The notes: a model not told the origin generated them from the sequence alone. Positions 51,003-61,395 are shown, numbered from the stretch's first letter. The stretch: 64,000 nt of DNA from Cytobacillus gottheilii (GCF_900166665.1 NZ_LT800494.1:4442383-4506382); one strand, 5' to 3'. A program made the numbers and translations.

Positions 51003-51064
51003 TAATACGATTGTATTATTTAAAACCAGATGTTATAATCTTTTTAAATAATACAACTGTATTA
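51003..51064. promoter_or_regulatory. Two PksA-type operators between pksA and ymcC
   Basis: TAATAC-gatt-GTATTA (51003-51018) and TAATAC-aact-GTATTA (51049-51064), identical arms, centres 46 bp apart. The second ends 17 bp before the TTG start of the ymcC-like gene, and the first ends 28 bp downstream of the pksA start codon side. Confidence 0.75.
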
Positions 51065-51081
51065 AAAAGGAGCTGGATCGT

Positions 51082-51636
51082 TTGAATATAGTTGGCTGGA
51101 TGATTATCTTTTGTGAAGTGATGTTTTGGGTCGTCATCTTATTAGGGTTAGTGACCCGATATATTTTCAAAAGAAAAAGTCTTGGGTTGTTTTTATTAGC
51201 ATTAACTCCTGTCATTGATGTCATCTTGTTACTTACAGCTGGTTTTGATTTGTATCAGGGTGAATCCGCTACATTAGCACATGCCCTTGCTGCCGTATAT
51301 ATAGGAGTTTCTCTGTCGTTTGGAAAAAGCATGATTGCATGGGCAGATCAGCGCTTTCAATATTACGTAACAAAGCAAGGAGAAAAGCCAAGAAAACGCT
51401 ATGGAATGGATTATGCAAAGCATTACTTTACAAGCTGGCTTAGACATCTGTTAGCCTATATTATTGGCGTGGGTATATTAGTGGGATTGATCTTTTGGAT
51501 TGGTGACCCAGCAAGAACAGAAGCTTTACTGGGAGTAACCAGAATTTGGTCAATCGCTTTGGCAATTGATCTGGTCATCTCAATTACCTTTTTTATTTGG
51601 CCGCCAAAACCAAAGGGGATTTCTTCATCAACTTAA
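51082..51636 (+). CDS. ymcC: YmcC-like integral membrane protein
   Basis: A 184-residue membrane protein with about four to five helices: MIIFCEVMFWVVILLGLVTRYIF (about 7-29), FLLALTPVIDVILLLTAGFDLY, then HALAAVYIGVSLSFGKSMIAWADQRF (family-characteristic), LRHLLAYIIGVGILVGLIFWI, and a last helix with IWSIALAIDLVISITFFIW. It resembles B. subtilis YmcC (same length), which is a PksA-regulated neighbour. Function unknown. TTG start, AAGGAG 8 bp upstream. Confidence 0.82.
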   Translation: MNIVGWMIIFCEVMFWVVILLGLVTRYIFKRKSLGLFLLALTPVIDVILLLTAGFDLYQGESATLAHALAAVYIGVSLSFGKSMIAWADQRFQYYVTKQGEKPRKRYGMDYAKHYFTSWLRHLLAYIIGVGILVGLIFWIGDPARTEALLGVTRIWSIALAIDLVISITFFIWPPKPKGISSST

Positions 51637-51764
51637 CAACATTGGGACAATTGTCCAATCAATTGTATTCCCCTTTAGCCTAATAAGGGTTATTTTCGAC
51701 CACATAAGGACATGGCTAAAGCGTCAATGAATGTTCTGTCCATAATTGAGTTAACTAGCGCTTT

Positions 51765-51960
51765 AAATTAAACGGAATTTTTCCGACTATTTGCAGGATA
51801 TAGCTCTTTTCGAAGGATTTAAGGGGAGGTTTTCCGGTTATTTAAAGGAAAACCTTACATTTTCATATTATTTAGGGCAATAGGCGGAATTTCTCCGTCT
51901 ATTTAAGCTCTTTTCAATGATATTTATTTTATAGTCGGAATTTCTCCGTTTATTTATTAG
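51765..51960. repeat. Four-unit hairpin element, copy C
   Basis: CGG-type hairpin units at 51773, 51824, 51885 and 51936: spacing 51, 61, 51 bp, the same as copy B at 38268-38462. From the third unit onward 26 consecutive bases (from CGGAATTTCTCCG to TTTAAGCTC) are identical between the two copies. The rest of the interval 51637-52006 holds no gene. Confidence 0.85.
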
Positions 51961-52006
51961 ATTGGGTATTTAGTTGATTTAATCTCTTTACCGCCCTAAA
52001 TTCCAT

Positions 52007-52474
52007 CTACAGTACTTTTCCTTTTTTCTTAGCATCTGTATCTAATCCTGACCCTATTGCAACACCGATTCCCATCCCGATCGGAAGCCCTAGCGGCATG
52101 TTATCGAATAAAAGCAAACCAAATACCATTCCTAAACTTAAACCAAGGGATAAATAAACACTCATATAGTATCCGCTTGTCACCAGTTTATGCTTGTTTA
52201 TTAAATGAGAAGTAATGTTTGCTGTTATTTTTCTATGAAGCTTAATATCCTGTTGGGTAAGCTCCTCCGTTTTTGTCTGATTTAATAATTTTATAAAATG
52301 ACTTTCTAAATCATTTACATACTGGTGGCATTCTTCACAGTTTGCTGAGAATTCTTCCAATCGCTTGATTATTCGCATACACTTATCTAATTCCAACTTT
52401 GCGGCGTTTTTTTCACCAACTCTATTTTTAAGTTCCTCTATATCAGACTGGATTTTATTCACTAGCTTCTCCAT
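52007..52474 (-). CDS. Hypothetical protein with Gly-rich membrane hairpin
   Basis: A 155-residue protein. The first 90 residues are helical and charged (coiled-coil prone; one CEECH motif at about 44-48), and residues about 105-145 form a hairpin of two Gly-rich helices (YLSLGLSLGMVFGLLLF, then LGLPIGMGIGVAIGSGL), a glycine-zipper-like layout. No family is recognised. RBS GGAGG 8 bp before the start. Confidence 0.72.
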   Translation of the reverse strand: MEKLVNKIQSDIEELKNRVGEKNAAKLELDKCMRIIKRLEEFSANCEECHQYVNDLESHFIKLLNQTKTEELTQQDIKLHRKITANITSHLINKHKLVTSGYYMSVYLSLGLSLGMVFGLLLFDNMPLGLPIGMGIGVAIGSGLDTDAKKKGKVL

Positions 52475-52738
52475 CAGTCAGCCTCCTTAGAATTTCTAAG
52501 ATATTACTACGGTTACCCACCTTCATTCTAAATGCCTCATTTTAGAAAACGTCTTACTCATTATCTACGAACTACATGAATAATTGGTCTCACTTTTTTT
52601 AAAATAAGAAGCAAACAGCGATCGCCTTATTTAAATGGTTTAGGCATTTTTCACATTATAGGCGAAGAGAAATTAATTACCTTTTATAATGCAATATTCG
52701 AAGAATGATGGACGAGTAAGCCTTATCCTCGTCATCAG
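52475..52738. other. Gene-free spacer with an imperfect hairpin
   Basis: No gene is seen. A near-palindrome TGATGGACGAG...CTCGTCATCA lies at about 52706-52739, immediately before the dispersed repeat. It has no T run and its role is unknown. Confidence 0.45.
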
Positions 52739-53053
52739 GAGGCTGGGACAAAACGAAATAAATCTTTCTAAAACACGAACCTTCAATATCTTGGTTTGGG
52801 TATTTAAACAAGTCCGTTCCACCTGCGCTGCGGACCCTCGCTTTCCGTGGGGAGGAAGCTGAGCCTCCTCGGAGCAAGCTCCTGCGGGGTCTCACCTTTT
52901 CCTCTATTGCCCACAGGAGTCGAGAGTCCTCCGTTCCATTTCACTCATGCTAATAAAACACATTTTATAATCGTAAAAAAACCGAATGAATAGAAAGATG
53001 ACTTCCTAACCATTCGGTTCTATGAGAGTGTTAAATACTTATGTCCCAGCCTC
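52739..53053. repeat. ~315-bp dispersed repeat element, copy 1
   Basis: Perfect 12-bp terminal inverted repeats GAGGCTGGGACA (52739-52750) and TGTCCCAGCCTC (53042-53053). Inside, a GC-rich block (about 52815-52925: CTGCGCTGCGGACCC, CTCCTGCGGGGTCTCACC, GCCCACAGGAGTC) and a hairpin AACCGAATG...CATTCGGTT (52980-53019). Similar GC-rich segments are a common dispersed repeat in Bacillaceae genomes. No credible coding frame. Confidence 0.88.
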
Positions 53054-53124
53054 TTAAACTTTTCTGGAATCTGATTTGAAAAACGCTTAGATTTTCGACA
53101 CATTTCGGGGCGTTCCTGTGACGC

Positions 53125-53826
53125 TCATTCCACCACAATATACGTCGCTTTAACAGGTCCATGAACACCAACAATAAGATTCATTTCAATATCAGCACTA
53201 TTACTTGGTCCTGTGATAAAGCTAACATAAGATGGTACATTCTCGCCTGCCGTCTGCATACTGTGTACAAGTGCAGCAGCCTGTGTCATTCTTGCCACAA
53301 GTGTACTTTTCGGTATAATCGCTATAAAGGTTTTTGGCAGCAGACTAATGGAGCGCCCATGATCTTTATTATGAAATAAGGTGACAGTGCCAGATTCGGC
53401 GAGCGTTACGTCACTAAAAACGAGCCCAACATCTGCCGCTTCTGCTATTTGCTGATTTCTCTTTCCTTCTGCTGGATCCCAAATGTGAATATCCATATCT
53501 TTATCCGCGGCTTTAAGATAATCTGTAACCCCATATTCTTCAAATCGTATGTCATTTGGCATAATAATGGACTTTCCATCAAATCCGCTAATCGTTTCTC
53601 TAACAGTGTCGAGTAAGCCTTTACGATCTGTCCGCTTGAATTCTGTATGAATCACTCTGCAGTGTTCAGCTAGTATTTCTACTAACTGATCTTGCGATTT
53701 ATCTTTAAACACCTCATATTGAGGCGTTACACTCCACTCTGGACGTTCAACGCCTTCCGTGCGGCGCTCCCTACCAAGACGATCTGCGAGCTTATCTAAA
53801 AACGTGTCGCGATTTTTGATTGTCAT
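53125..53826 (-). CDS. lutC: Lactate utilization protein C, LutC
   Basis: A 233-residue LutC/YkgG (DUF162) protein. Core: [71 protein letters not shown], and [21 protein letters not shown] near the C-terminus. With LutA and LutB it oxidises L-lactate to pyruvate. Start overlaps the lutB stop (ATGA). Downstream, no clear terminator was found before the repeat. Confidence 0.95.
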   Translation of the reverse strand: MTIKNRDTFLDKLADRLGRERRTEGVERPEWSVTPQYEVFKDKSQDQLVEILAEHCRVIHTEFKRTDRKGLLDTVRETISGFDGKSIIMPNDIRFEEYGVTDYLKAADKDMDIHIWDPAEGKRNQQIAEAADVGLVFSDVTLAESGTVTLFHNKDHGRSISLLPKTFIAIIPKSTLVARMTQAAALVHSMQTAGENVPSYVSFITGPSNSADIEMNLIVGVHGPVKATYIVVE

Positions 53827-55250
53827 GATGTCTCACCATCTTTCTGCCTTTGCTTAAACCAAGCTCGGAACGATTGGCCTTGCGGAACATCAAAGTTACG
53901 CACGTCTGTCCAGTCTTTTAACGGTCCTGGACCATTTTCGATTGTCCCTTCTTTTGTCCAAGGACTAAGAGCAGGCTTTGCCAGATTTGCACTAAGATTA
54001 TAAAGGGATGGATGAGCAGACCACTGTTCAAACCCTTTCATCATAAGCTTCTCTGCCATTGGTGCTTTCTTTTCTTTTTCAACAATAATTTGGCGGTGTC
54101 TTATTAAATGCTCATGGAGCGGAATTTTAACCGGACAAGCTTCTGTACATGCTGCACATAAAGTGGATGCATATGGAAGCTCTTTATGATCATCATAGCC
54201 TTCTAAAAGAGGCGTGATGACTGCGCCGATTGGTCCTGGATAAATAGAATTATATGCATGACCGCCAATATGGCGATACACCGGACAAGCATTGATACAG
54301 GCTGCGCAGCGAATACAATGCAGAGCAGATTGAAACTCTGTTCCTAATATTTTGGACCGGCCGTTATCTACTATAACCAAATGGAACTCTTCTGGACCAT
54401 CAACTTCATCATCCAGCTTTGCTCCAGTTATGGCCGTAATATAACTTGTCAGCTTTTGGCCAACTGCGGCTCGCGTTAATAAACCAACCAGGACTTCCAT
54501 TTCTTCCCACGTTGGAACAATCCGCTCCATTCCCATAACAGTAATGACAGTATCCGGCAGGCTCGTAACCATTTCTGCATTTCCTTCATTCGTGACTAAT
54601 GTAACAGAACCAGACTCAGCGATAGCAAAGTTACAGCCCGTAACTCCAACATCGGCTGCCAGAAAGTCTTGACGAAGCTGTTCTCTTGCAAAAGCAGCCA
54701 GTTCCTCTGGTGTATCTGAACCTGAATATCCTTTTTCTCTCATAAATGTTTCACGAATTTGCTGCTTATTTTTGTGCAATGCAGGCGTTACAATATGTGA
54801 GGGCGGATCTTCATCTAATTGTAAAATCCATTCCCCTAAATCCGATTCAACAACCTCTGCTCCAACTTCTTCAAGAGCCTTATTTAAGCCAATTTCTTCT
54901 GTTACCATTGATTTTGCTTTAACAACCTTCTTGGCTTCCTTTTTTTGAATAATCTGCTTCACATAGTCATTTGCTTCCTCTGCCGTCTCTGCAAAGAAGA
55001 CATTGCCGCCACGTTTCGCTACCTGCTCACTTAATTGCTGCAAGTAGTAATCGAGATTTTCTAACGTATGAGAACGAATTTCCGACCCAAGCTGACGCCA
55101 GTCCTCCCAGTTTCCTAATGCTTCTGCCTGTGTCAGTCTTCCATTACGAAACCTTCCTTGCGCGGAGGATACGGCTTTCCTCATGAAGTCATCCTTAATT
55201 CCTTTTTGAATACGCTCTTTATATGGAATTTCACCAATTTTAACGCTCAT
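53823..55250 (-). CDS. lutB: Lactate utilization iron-sulfur protein LutB
   Basis: A 475-residue protein with an N-terminal DUF162-like region ([26 protein letters not shown]), then two ferredoxin-type clusters: [14 protein letters not shown] (about 310-323) and [17 protein letters not shown] (about 360-376), and a C-terminal DUF3390 region. It carries electrons in the LutABC lactate oxidation complex. GGAGGGG RBS; 17 bp after lutA. Confidence 0.96.
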   Translation of the reverse strand: MSVKIGEIPYKERIQKGIKDDFMRKAVSSAQGRFRNGRLTQAEALGNWEDWRQLGSEIRSHTLENLDYYLQQLSEQVAKRGGNVFFAETAEEANDYVKQIIQKKEAKKVVKAKSMVTEEIGLNKALEEVGAEVVESDLGEWILQLDEDPPSHIVTPALHKNKQQIRETFMREKGYSGSDTPEELAAFAREQLRQDFLAADVGVTGCNFAIAESGSVTLVTNEGNAEMVTSLPDTVITVMGMERIVPTWEEMEVLVGLLTRAAVGQKLTSYITAITGAKLDDEVDGPEEFHLVIVDNGRSKILGTEFQSALHCIRCAACINACPVYRHIGGHAYNSIYPGPIGAVITPLLEGYDDHKELPYASTLCAACTEACPVKIPLHEHLIRHRQIIVEKEKKAPMAEKLMMKGFEQWSAHPSLYNLSANLAKPALSPWTKEGTIENGPGPLKDWTDVRNFDVPQGQSFRAWFKQRQKDGETS

Positions 55251-55266
55251 GTCTGCCCCTCCGTAC

Positions 55267-55983
55267 TTAGTGAGTATTTAAAATTTCTGTAATATGAACA
55301 ACCTTAACGTTTTTTCCCTCACGTTTCATGCGGCCGCCGATATTCATTAAACAACCCATATCAGCACCAACCAGGTATTCTGCTTCTGTTTCTGAAACAT
55401 GTCGTGACTTCTCGCTCACCATCTCCTGGGAAATAGCAGCATTTTTCACGGCAAAAGTTCCTCCAAAGCCGCAGCAGTCTTCCTCGTAAGGCAAATTGAC
55501 TAACTCGACTCCTTCTACATTGTTTAATAATATTTTCGGCTGTTCTTTTACGCCAAGCAGCCTTTTCATATGACAAGAAGAATGGAATGTTACTTTTCCT
55601 TTAAACGTTGACCCAACATCTGTCACTTTTAGCACATCTACTAGAAACTCAGTAATTTCATAGCATTTAGAAGCAAATGTCTTGGCTTCCTGCTCCCATT
55701 CCGGATCCCCGACAAAAACGTGGGGATACTCTTTAAGCATACTAATACATGAACCGGATGGACCTACGATATATTCGGACTGGCGGAAAGCTTTCATCAT
55801 TTGTTTCATAGACTTTTTTGCCTCCTGCAAATAGCCGCTATTGTAAGCAGGCTGACCGCAGCAGGTTTGCCCCATAGGATAATCAACTGTGCATCCGAAC
55901 CGCTCTAAAAGTTCAAGTGTATGTTTGGACACATCCGCATAAAGAATATCGCTAAGACATGTACTAAATAAGGAAACTTTCAT
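55267..55983 (-). CDS. lutA: Lactate utilization protein A, LutA
   Basis: A 238-residue protein with two CCG domains: [10 protein letters not shown] (about 41-50) and [12 protein letters not shown] (about 170-180), typical of LutA/YkgE/heterodisulfide-reductase-type subunits. It is the probable catalytic partner for lactate oxidation with LutB and LutC. Starts at ATG after GAGGTG. Confidence 0.96.
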   Translation of the reverse strand: MKVSLFSTCLSDILYADVSKHTLELLERFGCTVDYPMGQTCCGQPAYNSGYLQEAKKSMKQMMKAFRQSEYIVGPSGSCISMLKEYPHVFVGDPEWEQEAKTFASKCYEITEFLVDVLKVTDVGSTFKGKVTFHSSCHMKRLLGVKEQPKILLNNVEGVELVNLPYEEDCCGFGGTFAVKNAAISQEMVSEKSRHVSETEAEYLVGADMGCLMNIGGRMKREGKNVKVVHITEILNTH

Positions 55984-56023
55984 TCTTACTCACCTCTAAA
56001 AATTTGTTAAAACACACGACCAA

Positions 56024-56731
56024 CTATTCAATATACTGAAAAAGGCGCTTTTGAACTGTCTGCAAATGCTCAAGCATCGCCTGTCTTGCCTCGTTTGGCT
56101 GTCTATTTTTTATAGCTTCATAGATTTTTCGATGTTCTGTTTTAAGATCTTCTATGGTATTACCTGAATATAAAAATACTTTTCTCGCTTCCTGAATCGT
56201 TTCAGATATAACGGAGGAAACACTGCTCATCAGGTTAATTAATAATTTGTTATGTGTTGCGTTTGCAATAGCTAGATGAAAATCAATATCTCCGCTAGAT
56301 GCCAATTCTTCGTTGCCATTTGCATTTTCCATAACAATGATTGCTTTCTCAAGCGCAAGGAGGTCTTCTTCTGTATGAACAAGAGCTGCCTGAGCAGCTG
56401 TGCCTACCTCTAAAATTTCGCGCACCTGGTATAGCTCTTTTATATCTTCTATTTTCATTAAAAATGCGATATTAACCGGAAGCTGGAACTTAGTTGGATC
56501 AAAACTGTTAACAAACGTTCCCTCTCCATGCCTTACCTCTACTAACCCCATCGTTCGCAGACCGCTAAGCGCCTCACGTATTGTTGACTGTCCCACTTCA
56601 AAGCTTTTAGCCAACTTTTCAACAGAGTCTAATTTATCTCCAGGTTTTAAATCACCTTTTTTTATGAATTCAATTAAAGTTTCAGCTACTTCTTCATAGA
56701 TCTTTTTTCCGCGTACACGTTTATAATTCAC
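56024..56731 (-). CDS. lutR: FadR/GntR family regulator LutR
   Basis: A 235-residue FadR-subfamily repressor: winged helix (VAETLIEFIKKGDLKPGDKLDSVEKLAKSFEVGQSTIREALSGLRTMGLVEVRHGEGTFV), followed by an FCD effector domain (ELYQVREILEVGTAAQAALVHTEEDLLALE; DIDFHLAIANATHNKLLINLM), whose Asp/His ligands bind a metal and carboxylate effector. It controls lactate use; the perfect AGGTCATC-T-GATGACCT palindrome before lutP is the probable target. GTG 56731 is favoured over TTG 56740 by RBS spacing. Confidence 0.92.
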   Translation of the reverse strand: MNYKRVRGKKIYEEVAETLIEFIKKGDLKPGDKLDSVEKLAKSFEVGQSTIREALSGLRTMGLVEVRHGEGTFVNSFDPTKFQLPVNIAFLMKIEDIKELYQVREILEVGTAAQAALVHTEEDLLALEKAIIVMENANGNEELASSGDIDFHLAIANATHNKLLINLMSSVSSVISETIQEARKVFLYSGNTIEDLKTEHRKIYEAIKNRQPNEARQAMLEHLQTVQKRLFQYIE

Positions 56732-56810
56732 TTTCTTCAACCCCCATCTATCTCTCTATTATATAAGTTTACTGACAGGAGAAACCAATGGGAAATCATG
56801 CTTTTCGAGT

Positions 56811-58391
56811 TTAAAAGATATAGAGGAAAAGAAATCCTGAAATACCAGCTAAGACTCCGTATAGAATCGCAGGTATAAGCGTTTTGCGGATAATTTCTCC
56901 TTCTTTTCCGGATAAGCCAACAACTGCACTCGCAGCCACGACATTATGCACGCAGATCATATTTCCTGCTGCCGCGCCGATCAGCTGTACAGCCAACACA
57001 ATATTAATGTCCAGTCCAATCGCCTCAGCCACATTGTACTGAATCGGAGAGAACGTTAATGTTGAAACGGTCGCGCTTCCAGTGATAAAAGATCCTAATT
57101 CTCCCAGGAATGGTGCAACAAAAATCCAAACCGAACCTAGCGAATTAGCAAATGATTCTGCGATATATTGTGGCATGCTATTTAAATCATTTATGTTGAT
57201 ACCTGAATTAACAAACACTTGCACCATTGCTAACGTAGCAATTAAAGAAACGCTTGTGATTTTCATTGTACTTAATGATTTCTTCGATGCTTGAGTAAAT
57301 GTGCTGTATGACTTGCGCTGGATTAAGAAAGCGAAAATAGCTGCCAGTGTTAAAACGGTTCCGGGAGAATACAAGAATTCCCAAGCTGATGTTACCCCTT
57401 CGACACCTAAAATATTGGTCCATGTGAAATCGACAGCAGTTTGTGTAAATTCTTTAAGCCAAGGTACAATCCTTGTCAGCAATAACAAGGCAACAACTGC
57501 TACATATGGTGACCAAGCTGTAAAGATACTCATTGAAGATCTTTCATCGCTAACTGTAAAGTCTTCACGCATTGCTTTCTTCCATTCCGTTTTTGGAAGC
57601 AGGATGCCTTTGGAAGCTGTTAATGTCGCTACAACTAAAGTAATTAGTGCTGCCAGAATAGATACAAATTCATGACCAAATAGGCTTGCTACTCCCAATG
57701 CGCTGACTGTGTAAATAACACCAATCAACATCGTCCATGGAAGCATTGGCAGGGCAGCTTTCATGCCGTCTCCGCTGAAGGCAGTTAACAGCACGATTAG
57801 AATAAATGGAATAAAAGTACCTGCAAGCAGGTCAACACTCGTAACCGTTACGGCTATGTCGTGAAAAAAACTGGTATCCGCATTCGGAATATTACTTAAT
57901 CCTACCGCTACAGGCGTTCCTACCGCTCCAAACATAACGGACGTACTATCTGCAATTAACGCGATCGTTGCGGCTACTAATGGCCGAAAACCTAAGGCTA
58001 ATAATAACGGTCCTGTTACCATTGCCGGTGTGCCAAATCCAGCTGCACCTTCAATAAGAGCACCGAATAAGAAAGCGACAACAATAACCTGTACACGCAT
58101 ATCCCCTGAAATACTTTGAAAACCTTGGTTAATGCGATCGACTGCCCCTGTATTTTGAAGCGTATTTAACAAAACCAAGGCTCCAAATAAAATCCATAAG
58201 ATCGTTAATGTTTTATGCGTCCCTTGAAAAACAGATGATAAAACAACCTGCCCTTCCATCCCCCAAGTGGTAAGCGCTAACAAAATTACGATAACTGAAC
58301 TAATTGCCATGCCCTTTGCTGCAGACATTCTCAGGACAACAAGAAACAAAAACGGAGCAATAATTGCACTTAGTGCAATGAGCAATAACAT
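56811..58391 (-). CDS. lutP: L-lactate permease LutP (LctP family)
   Basis: A 526-residue transporter with about 13-14 membrane helices of the LctP/GlcA family: [59 protein letters not shown] (about 100-160) is the conserved core of lactate/glycolate permeases. It brings lactate in for LutABC. The frame opens at 58430, but ATG 58391 with AAGGGGGGAAGGG is the start. First gene of the lutP-lutR-lutABC cluster; a palindrome and a cre-like site lie just upstream. Confidence 0.95.
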   Translation of the reverse strand: MLLLIALSAIIAPFLFLVVLRMSAAKGMAISSVIVILLALTTWGMEGQVVLSSVFQGTHKTLTILWILFGALVLLNTLQNTGAVDRINQGFQSISGDMRVQVIVVAFLFGALIEGAAGFGTPAMVTGPLLLALGFRPLVAATIALIADSTSVMFGAVGTPVAVGLSNIPNADTSFFHDIAVTVTSVDLLAGTFIPFILIVLLTAFSGDGMKAALPMLPWTMLIGVIYTVSALGVASLFGHEFVSILAALITLVVATLTASKGILLPKTEWKKAMREDFTVSDERSSMSIFTAWSPYVAVVALLLLTRIVPWLKEFTQTAVDFTWTNILGVEGVTSAWEFLYSPGTVLTLAAIFAFLIQRKSYSTFTQASKKSLSTMKITSVSLIATLAMVQVFVNSGININDLNSMPQYIAESFANSLGSVWIFVAPFLGELGSFITGSATVSTLTFSPIQYNVAEAIGLDINIVLAVQLIGAAAGNMICVHNVVAASAVVGLSGKEGEIIRKTLIPAILYGVLAGISGFLFLYIF

Positions 58392-58425
58392 ATAAACCCT
58401 TCCCCCCTTGCTTTTCCATAAAAAA

Positions 58426-58462
58426 TACAAGCGTTTACATATAACAGGTCATCTGATGACCT
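58426..58462 (-). promoter_or_regulatory. LutR-type operator and cre-like site upstream of lutP
   Basis: AGGTCATC-T-GATGACCT (58446-58462) is a perfect 17-bp palindrome of the FadR-family GTC...GAC type. TACAAGCGTTTACA (58426-58439) matches the CcpA cre consensus at 12 of 14 positions, suggesting carbon control. Confidence 0.65.
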
Positions 58463-58636
58463 CATAAATATAGTTACATATATTTCATAATTTTACAATG
58501 AAAAAGTTAATATTTTGTGAACAAATGTGATTTTTTAAATAGTTTGGTAAAACATGAGCCTTTTAGAAAAAAATAATACTTTACTAGGCTATACCTCTTT
58601 CAATATATGAATAACCTTACTCTGCTTAACGAAAAA

Positions 58637-58944
58637 AGACGATGGAACAAAACAAAAATTCTATGTCTAATACACAAATATTCATTGCCATGGTTGAAGT
58701 ATTTAAACCAGCCCGTTCCATTGCGCTGCGGACCCTGTTTTTTCTTGGGGGCACAAGCTGAGCCTCATCGTCGCTTCCGCTCCTGCGGGGGACTCACCCT
58801 TTCCTCTACCGCCCACAGGAGTCCATTTCACTCATGTTTCGAAAGAAAAATTAAAAAAAGCAAATAAAAAACCGGATGATTAGAAATAGTCACTTTCTAA
58901 TCATTCGGCTCTAAGGTTGTGTCAAATACATATGTTCCAGCTCT
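58637..58944. repeat. ~308-bp dispersed repeat element, copy 2
   Basis: Degenerate ends (GATGGAACAAAAC at 58641; TGTTCCAGCTCT at 58933-58944) match the ends of copy 1. The GC-rich core (about 58708-58825) and the hairpin ACCGGATGATTAGAAA / TTTCTAATCATTCGG (58871-58908) keep pairing although the bases differ from copy 1. It has accumulated more changes than copy 1. Confidence 0.82.
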
Positions 58945-58969
58945 ATAGTAATCAAAGGCTGCAAAGATA

Positions 58970-61261
58970 CTATCTAGATCCTTTTTCCTTCTCAAGCTCT
59001 TTAATGAGATTTTCACCCTCGATATCAAGGTTTGGCAGAACTCGATCGAGCCATTTTGGCAGCCACCATACTTTGTCACCGAACATTGACATCACTGCAG
59101 GTACAAAAATCATTCTAATTAAGAAGGCATCAATTAAAATGCCCAGTGCCAGAGCGAATCCGATTTGTTTAATCATGATGTCGTCTGTAAAAATAAATCC
59201 TGAGAAGACGGAAACCATAATTAAGGCAGCAGCAACAACTACTCTGCTTGCAATTGTATAGCCATTTATGACACCTTTATCACCTTTATGTCCATGTACA
59301 TATGCTTCCCGCATAGATGAAACAAGGAAAACTTGATAATCCATTGCCAATCCATACAAGATACCTGTAACCATAATAGGAATAAAGCTTAATAATGGAC
59401 CACCCGTGTCTACATCAAAGATAGAGCCTAACCAGCCCCATTGGAATACTGCTGTAGTAACACCAAATGTTGCCATAATACTTAACAGGAAACCTACCGT
59501 TGCTTTAATAGGTACAATGATAGACCTAAACACAACCAAAAGAATAGCGAGTGATAGGACGACAATAATCCCAATATAAATCGGAAACACTTCAGATAAA
59601 TTCTCTGAGATATCAATATTGATCGCTGTCAATCCTGTTACTCCGACAACTAGATCAGTATTTTCAACAACTGATGCATCTGTTCTTAAATGCTCAACTA
59701 ATTCTTTTGTTTCATTATCTGTTGGCCCATTTTCAGGAACAATACTTAGAATTGCCATTGTTCCATCATCATTGAACCCTCCTGGAGTCACTTCCGCAAC
59801 ACCATCAAGTTCATGTAAATTAGTGATTAATTGAAAAAGATCTTCCTGATTAACTGCATTTGCCTCATTATTTTCAGCCACCAGCACTAACGGCCCATTA
59901 TAGCCTTCGCCAAATCCATCAGTGATTAAGTCATAGGCTTGTCTTTGTGCGGTATCTTTATTTGCGCTTGCTCCTGATGGCATTCCTAAGTTCATATCTA
60001 TTACAGGGTAGGCCAAGAATCCTAATCCCGCTACAACAATAACAACTGCAAGCCATTTAAACCTAATAACACCGTTAATCCAGTGCGATGAGAACGTTGG
60101 TTTATCCTTGTGCTTTCCTTGCTGTGCTTTCCTTGCTTTTGCAGAGACAATTCTTTCACCCACCAGCCCTAAAAGAGCAGGCAGCAGCGTAAGAGCAACG
60201 AGCACATCTAAGAATACAGTTAACGAAGCGACTAAAGCCATGCTGCTTAAAAAGCCGATTCCAATGACCAATAAACCGCAAAGGGCAATAATAACCGTCA
60301 ATCCTGCAAAGAAAACTGCACTGCCTGCAGTGCCAATCGCTCTAGCTGCAGCTTCTTTAGAAGATAACCCTTCTTCTAAAATTAATCTTCTTTGTCTGTT
60401 GACAATAAATAACGCATAATCAATTCCAACAGCAAGACCAACCATTAATGCAAGAACTGGGGTCATACTGTTAATTTCAAAAATACTAGACATTGCGTAT
60501 GTTCCGCCGACACCTACACCAACGCCTATTAGTGCTGTAACGAGCGGTAATCCCGCTGCCACCAATGAACCTAGAGTAACAAAGAGAATGATCGCTGCTA
60601 CGACTAACCCAATAATCTCATGGGTGCCGCCAATCGGAATATCCGTTTTCATAAGTGAACCAGAAGGTACTGCAATTATGGATGTATCTTCTTCAATTTC
60701 ACTCGCTGTACTTAATAATTCATCAAGTTCATCATCTGTTAAACTTTCGACTTGTTCAGTAAGCTGGAATTGAAAAAGAGCAATATTTCCTTCTTCAGAA
60801 ATCTTCACGCCAGGGATTGGAATGTTATTGACAATCAGTGGTCTATAACTCACTTCAGCTGCACCCGGAATTTGAGCCAGCTGTGCTTGCATTTCCTGCA
60901 TTTGTGATGCTTGCGGGCTTTCAGCTAATAATTCGAGTGGATTAACCACTACTTCTAATTCATAAATATCGTTGATTGTCTTTGTCAGTGATTCAATATT
61001 CTCAAGTGAGTCAACTTGTTCTCCTTCTGGAAGCTCAAATAAAAAACTGCCTTGTCCTCCAGAAGCCATTGGGAAATCCTTCTCAAGCTGATCTAAAATA
61101 TCCTGTGATTCTGTTCCATCTATTCGAGTCTCTGTACTAACACTAATTCCGTTTGCCACTATGGCAGTAATAACTACTCCCAATATAAAAAGCCAGCCTA
61201 CGATAAAAGCCCATGGCTTATTATAAGCAGCTTTACCCATTTTATATAAAAATTTTGACAT
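58970..61261 (-). CDS. ydfJ: MMPL/RND family transporter, YdfJ-like
   Basis: A 763-residue exporter of the MMPL family with two repeats, each with one outer loop followed by membrane helices. Seen: AFIVGWLFILGVVITAIVANGISV (helix 1), MVGLAVGIDYALFIVNRQRRLILEEGLSSKEAAARAIGTAGSAVFFAGLTVIIA (GxxxDYxxF motif, proton relay Asp) and the second-half GILYGLAMDYQVFLVSSMREAYVHGH. The C-terminus is basic. Like B. subtilis YdfJ in size; YdfJ is a membrane exporter of uncertain substrate. ATG 61261 follows GAGGAG; an upstream GTG overlaps that site. Divergent from a TetR gene. Confidence 0.9.
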   Translation of the reverse strand: MSKFLYKMGKAAYNKPWAFIVGWLFILGVVITAIVANGISVSTETRIDGTESQDILDQLEKDFPMASGGQGSFLFELPEGEQVDSLENIESLTKTINDIYELEVVVNPLELLAESPQASQMQEMQAQLAQIPGAAEVSYRPLIVNNIPIPGVKISEEGNIALFQFQLTEQVESLTDDELDELLSTASEIEEDTSIIAVPSGSLMKTDIPIGGTHEIIGLVVAAIILFVTLGSLVAAGLPLVTALIGVGVGVGGTYAMSSIFEINSMTPVLALMVGLAVGIDYALFIVNRQRRLILEEGLSSKEAAARAIGTAGSAVFFAGLTVIIALCGLLVIGIGFLSSMALVASLTVFLDVLVALTLLPALLGLVGERIVSAKARKAQQGKHKDKPTFSSHWINGVIRFKWLAVVIVVAGLGFLAYPVIDMNLGMPSGASANKDTAQRQAYDLITDGFGEGYNGPLVLVAENNEANAVNQEDLFQLITNLHELDGVAEVTPGGFNDDGTMAILSIVPENGPTDNETKELVEHLRTDASVVENTDLVVGVTGLTAINIDISENLSEVFPIYIGIIVVLSLAILLVVFRSIIVPIKATVGFLLSIMATFGVTTAVFQWGWLGSIFDVDTGGPLLSFIPIMVTGILYGLAMDYQVFLVSSMREAYVHGHKGDKGVINGYTIASRVVVAAALIMVSVFSGFIFTDDIMIKQIGFALALGILIDAFLIRMIFVPAVMSMFGDKVWWLPKWLDRVLPNLDIEGENLIKELEKEKGSR

Positions 61262-61367
61262 ATATTGCACTCCTCAAGTTAAATAATTGAAACAAAATTC
61301 AGTACTTCGATACCTCCCCTTTTCTATTTGCTGCATTGACATGCATAAATACTTTCCATAAAATAAA

Positions 61368-61395
61368 ACTTACAAATGAACTAACAAGTGTAAGT
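61368..61395. promoter_or_regulatory. Inverted repeat between ydfJ-like and tetR genes
   Basis: ACTTACA (61368-61374) and TGTAAGT (61389-61395), perfect 7-bp arms with 14-bp spacing, in the divergent promoter region. Candidate TetR operator. Confidence 0.45.

Noticed and set aside
52677-52895. 72-codon open frame on the minus strand
   Set aside because: It lies across the start of dispersed repeat copy 1, with an Arg/Ser-rich translation typical of read GC-rich repeat, and has no RBS.
58607-58867. 86-codon open frame on the plus strand
   Set aside because: It lies almost fully inside dispersed repeat copy 2, lacks an RBS, and the same frame is not kept in copy 1.
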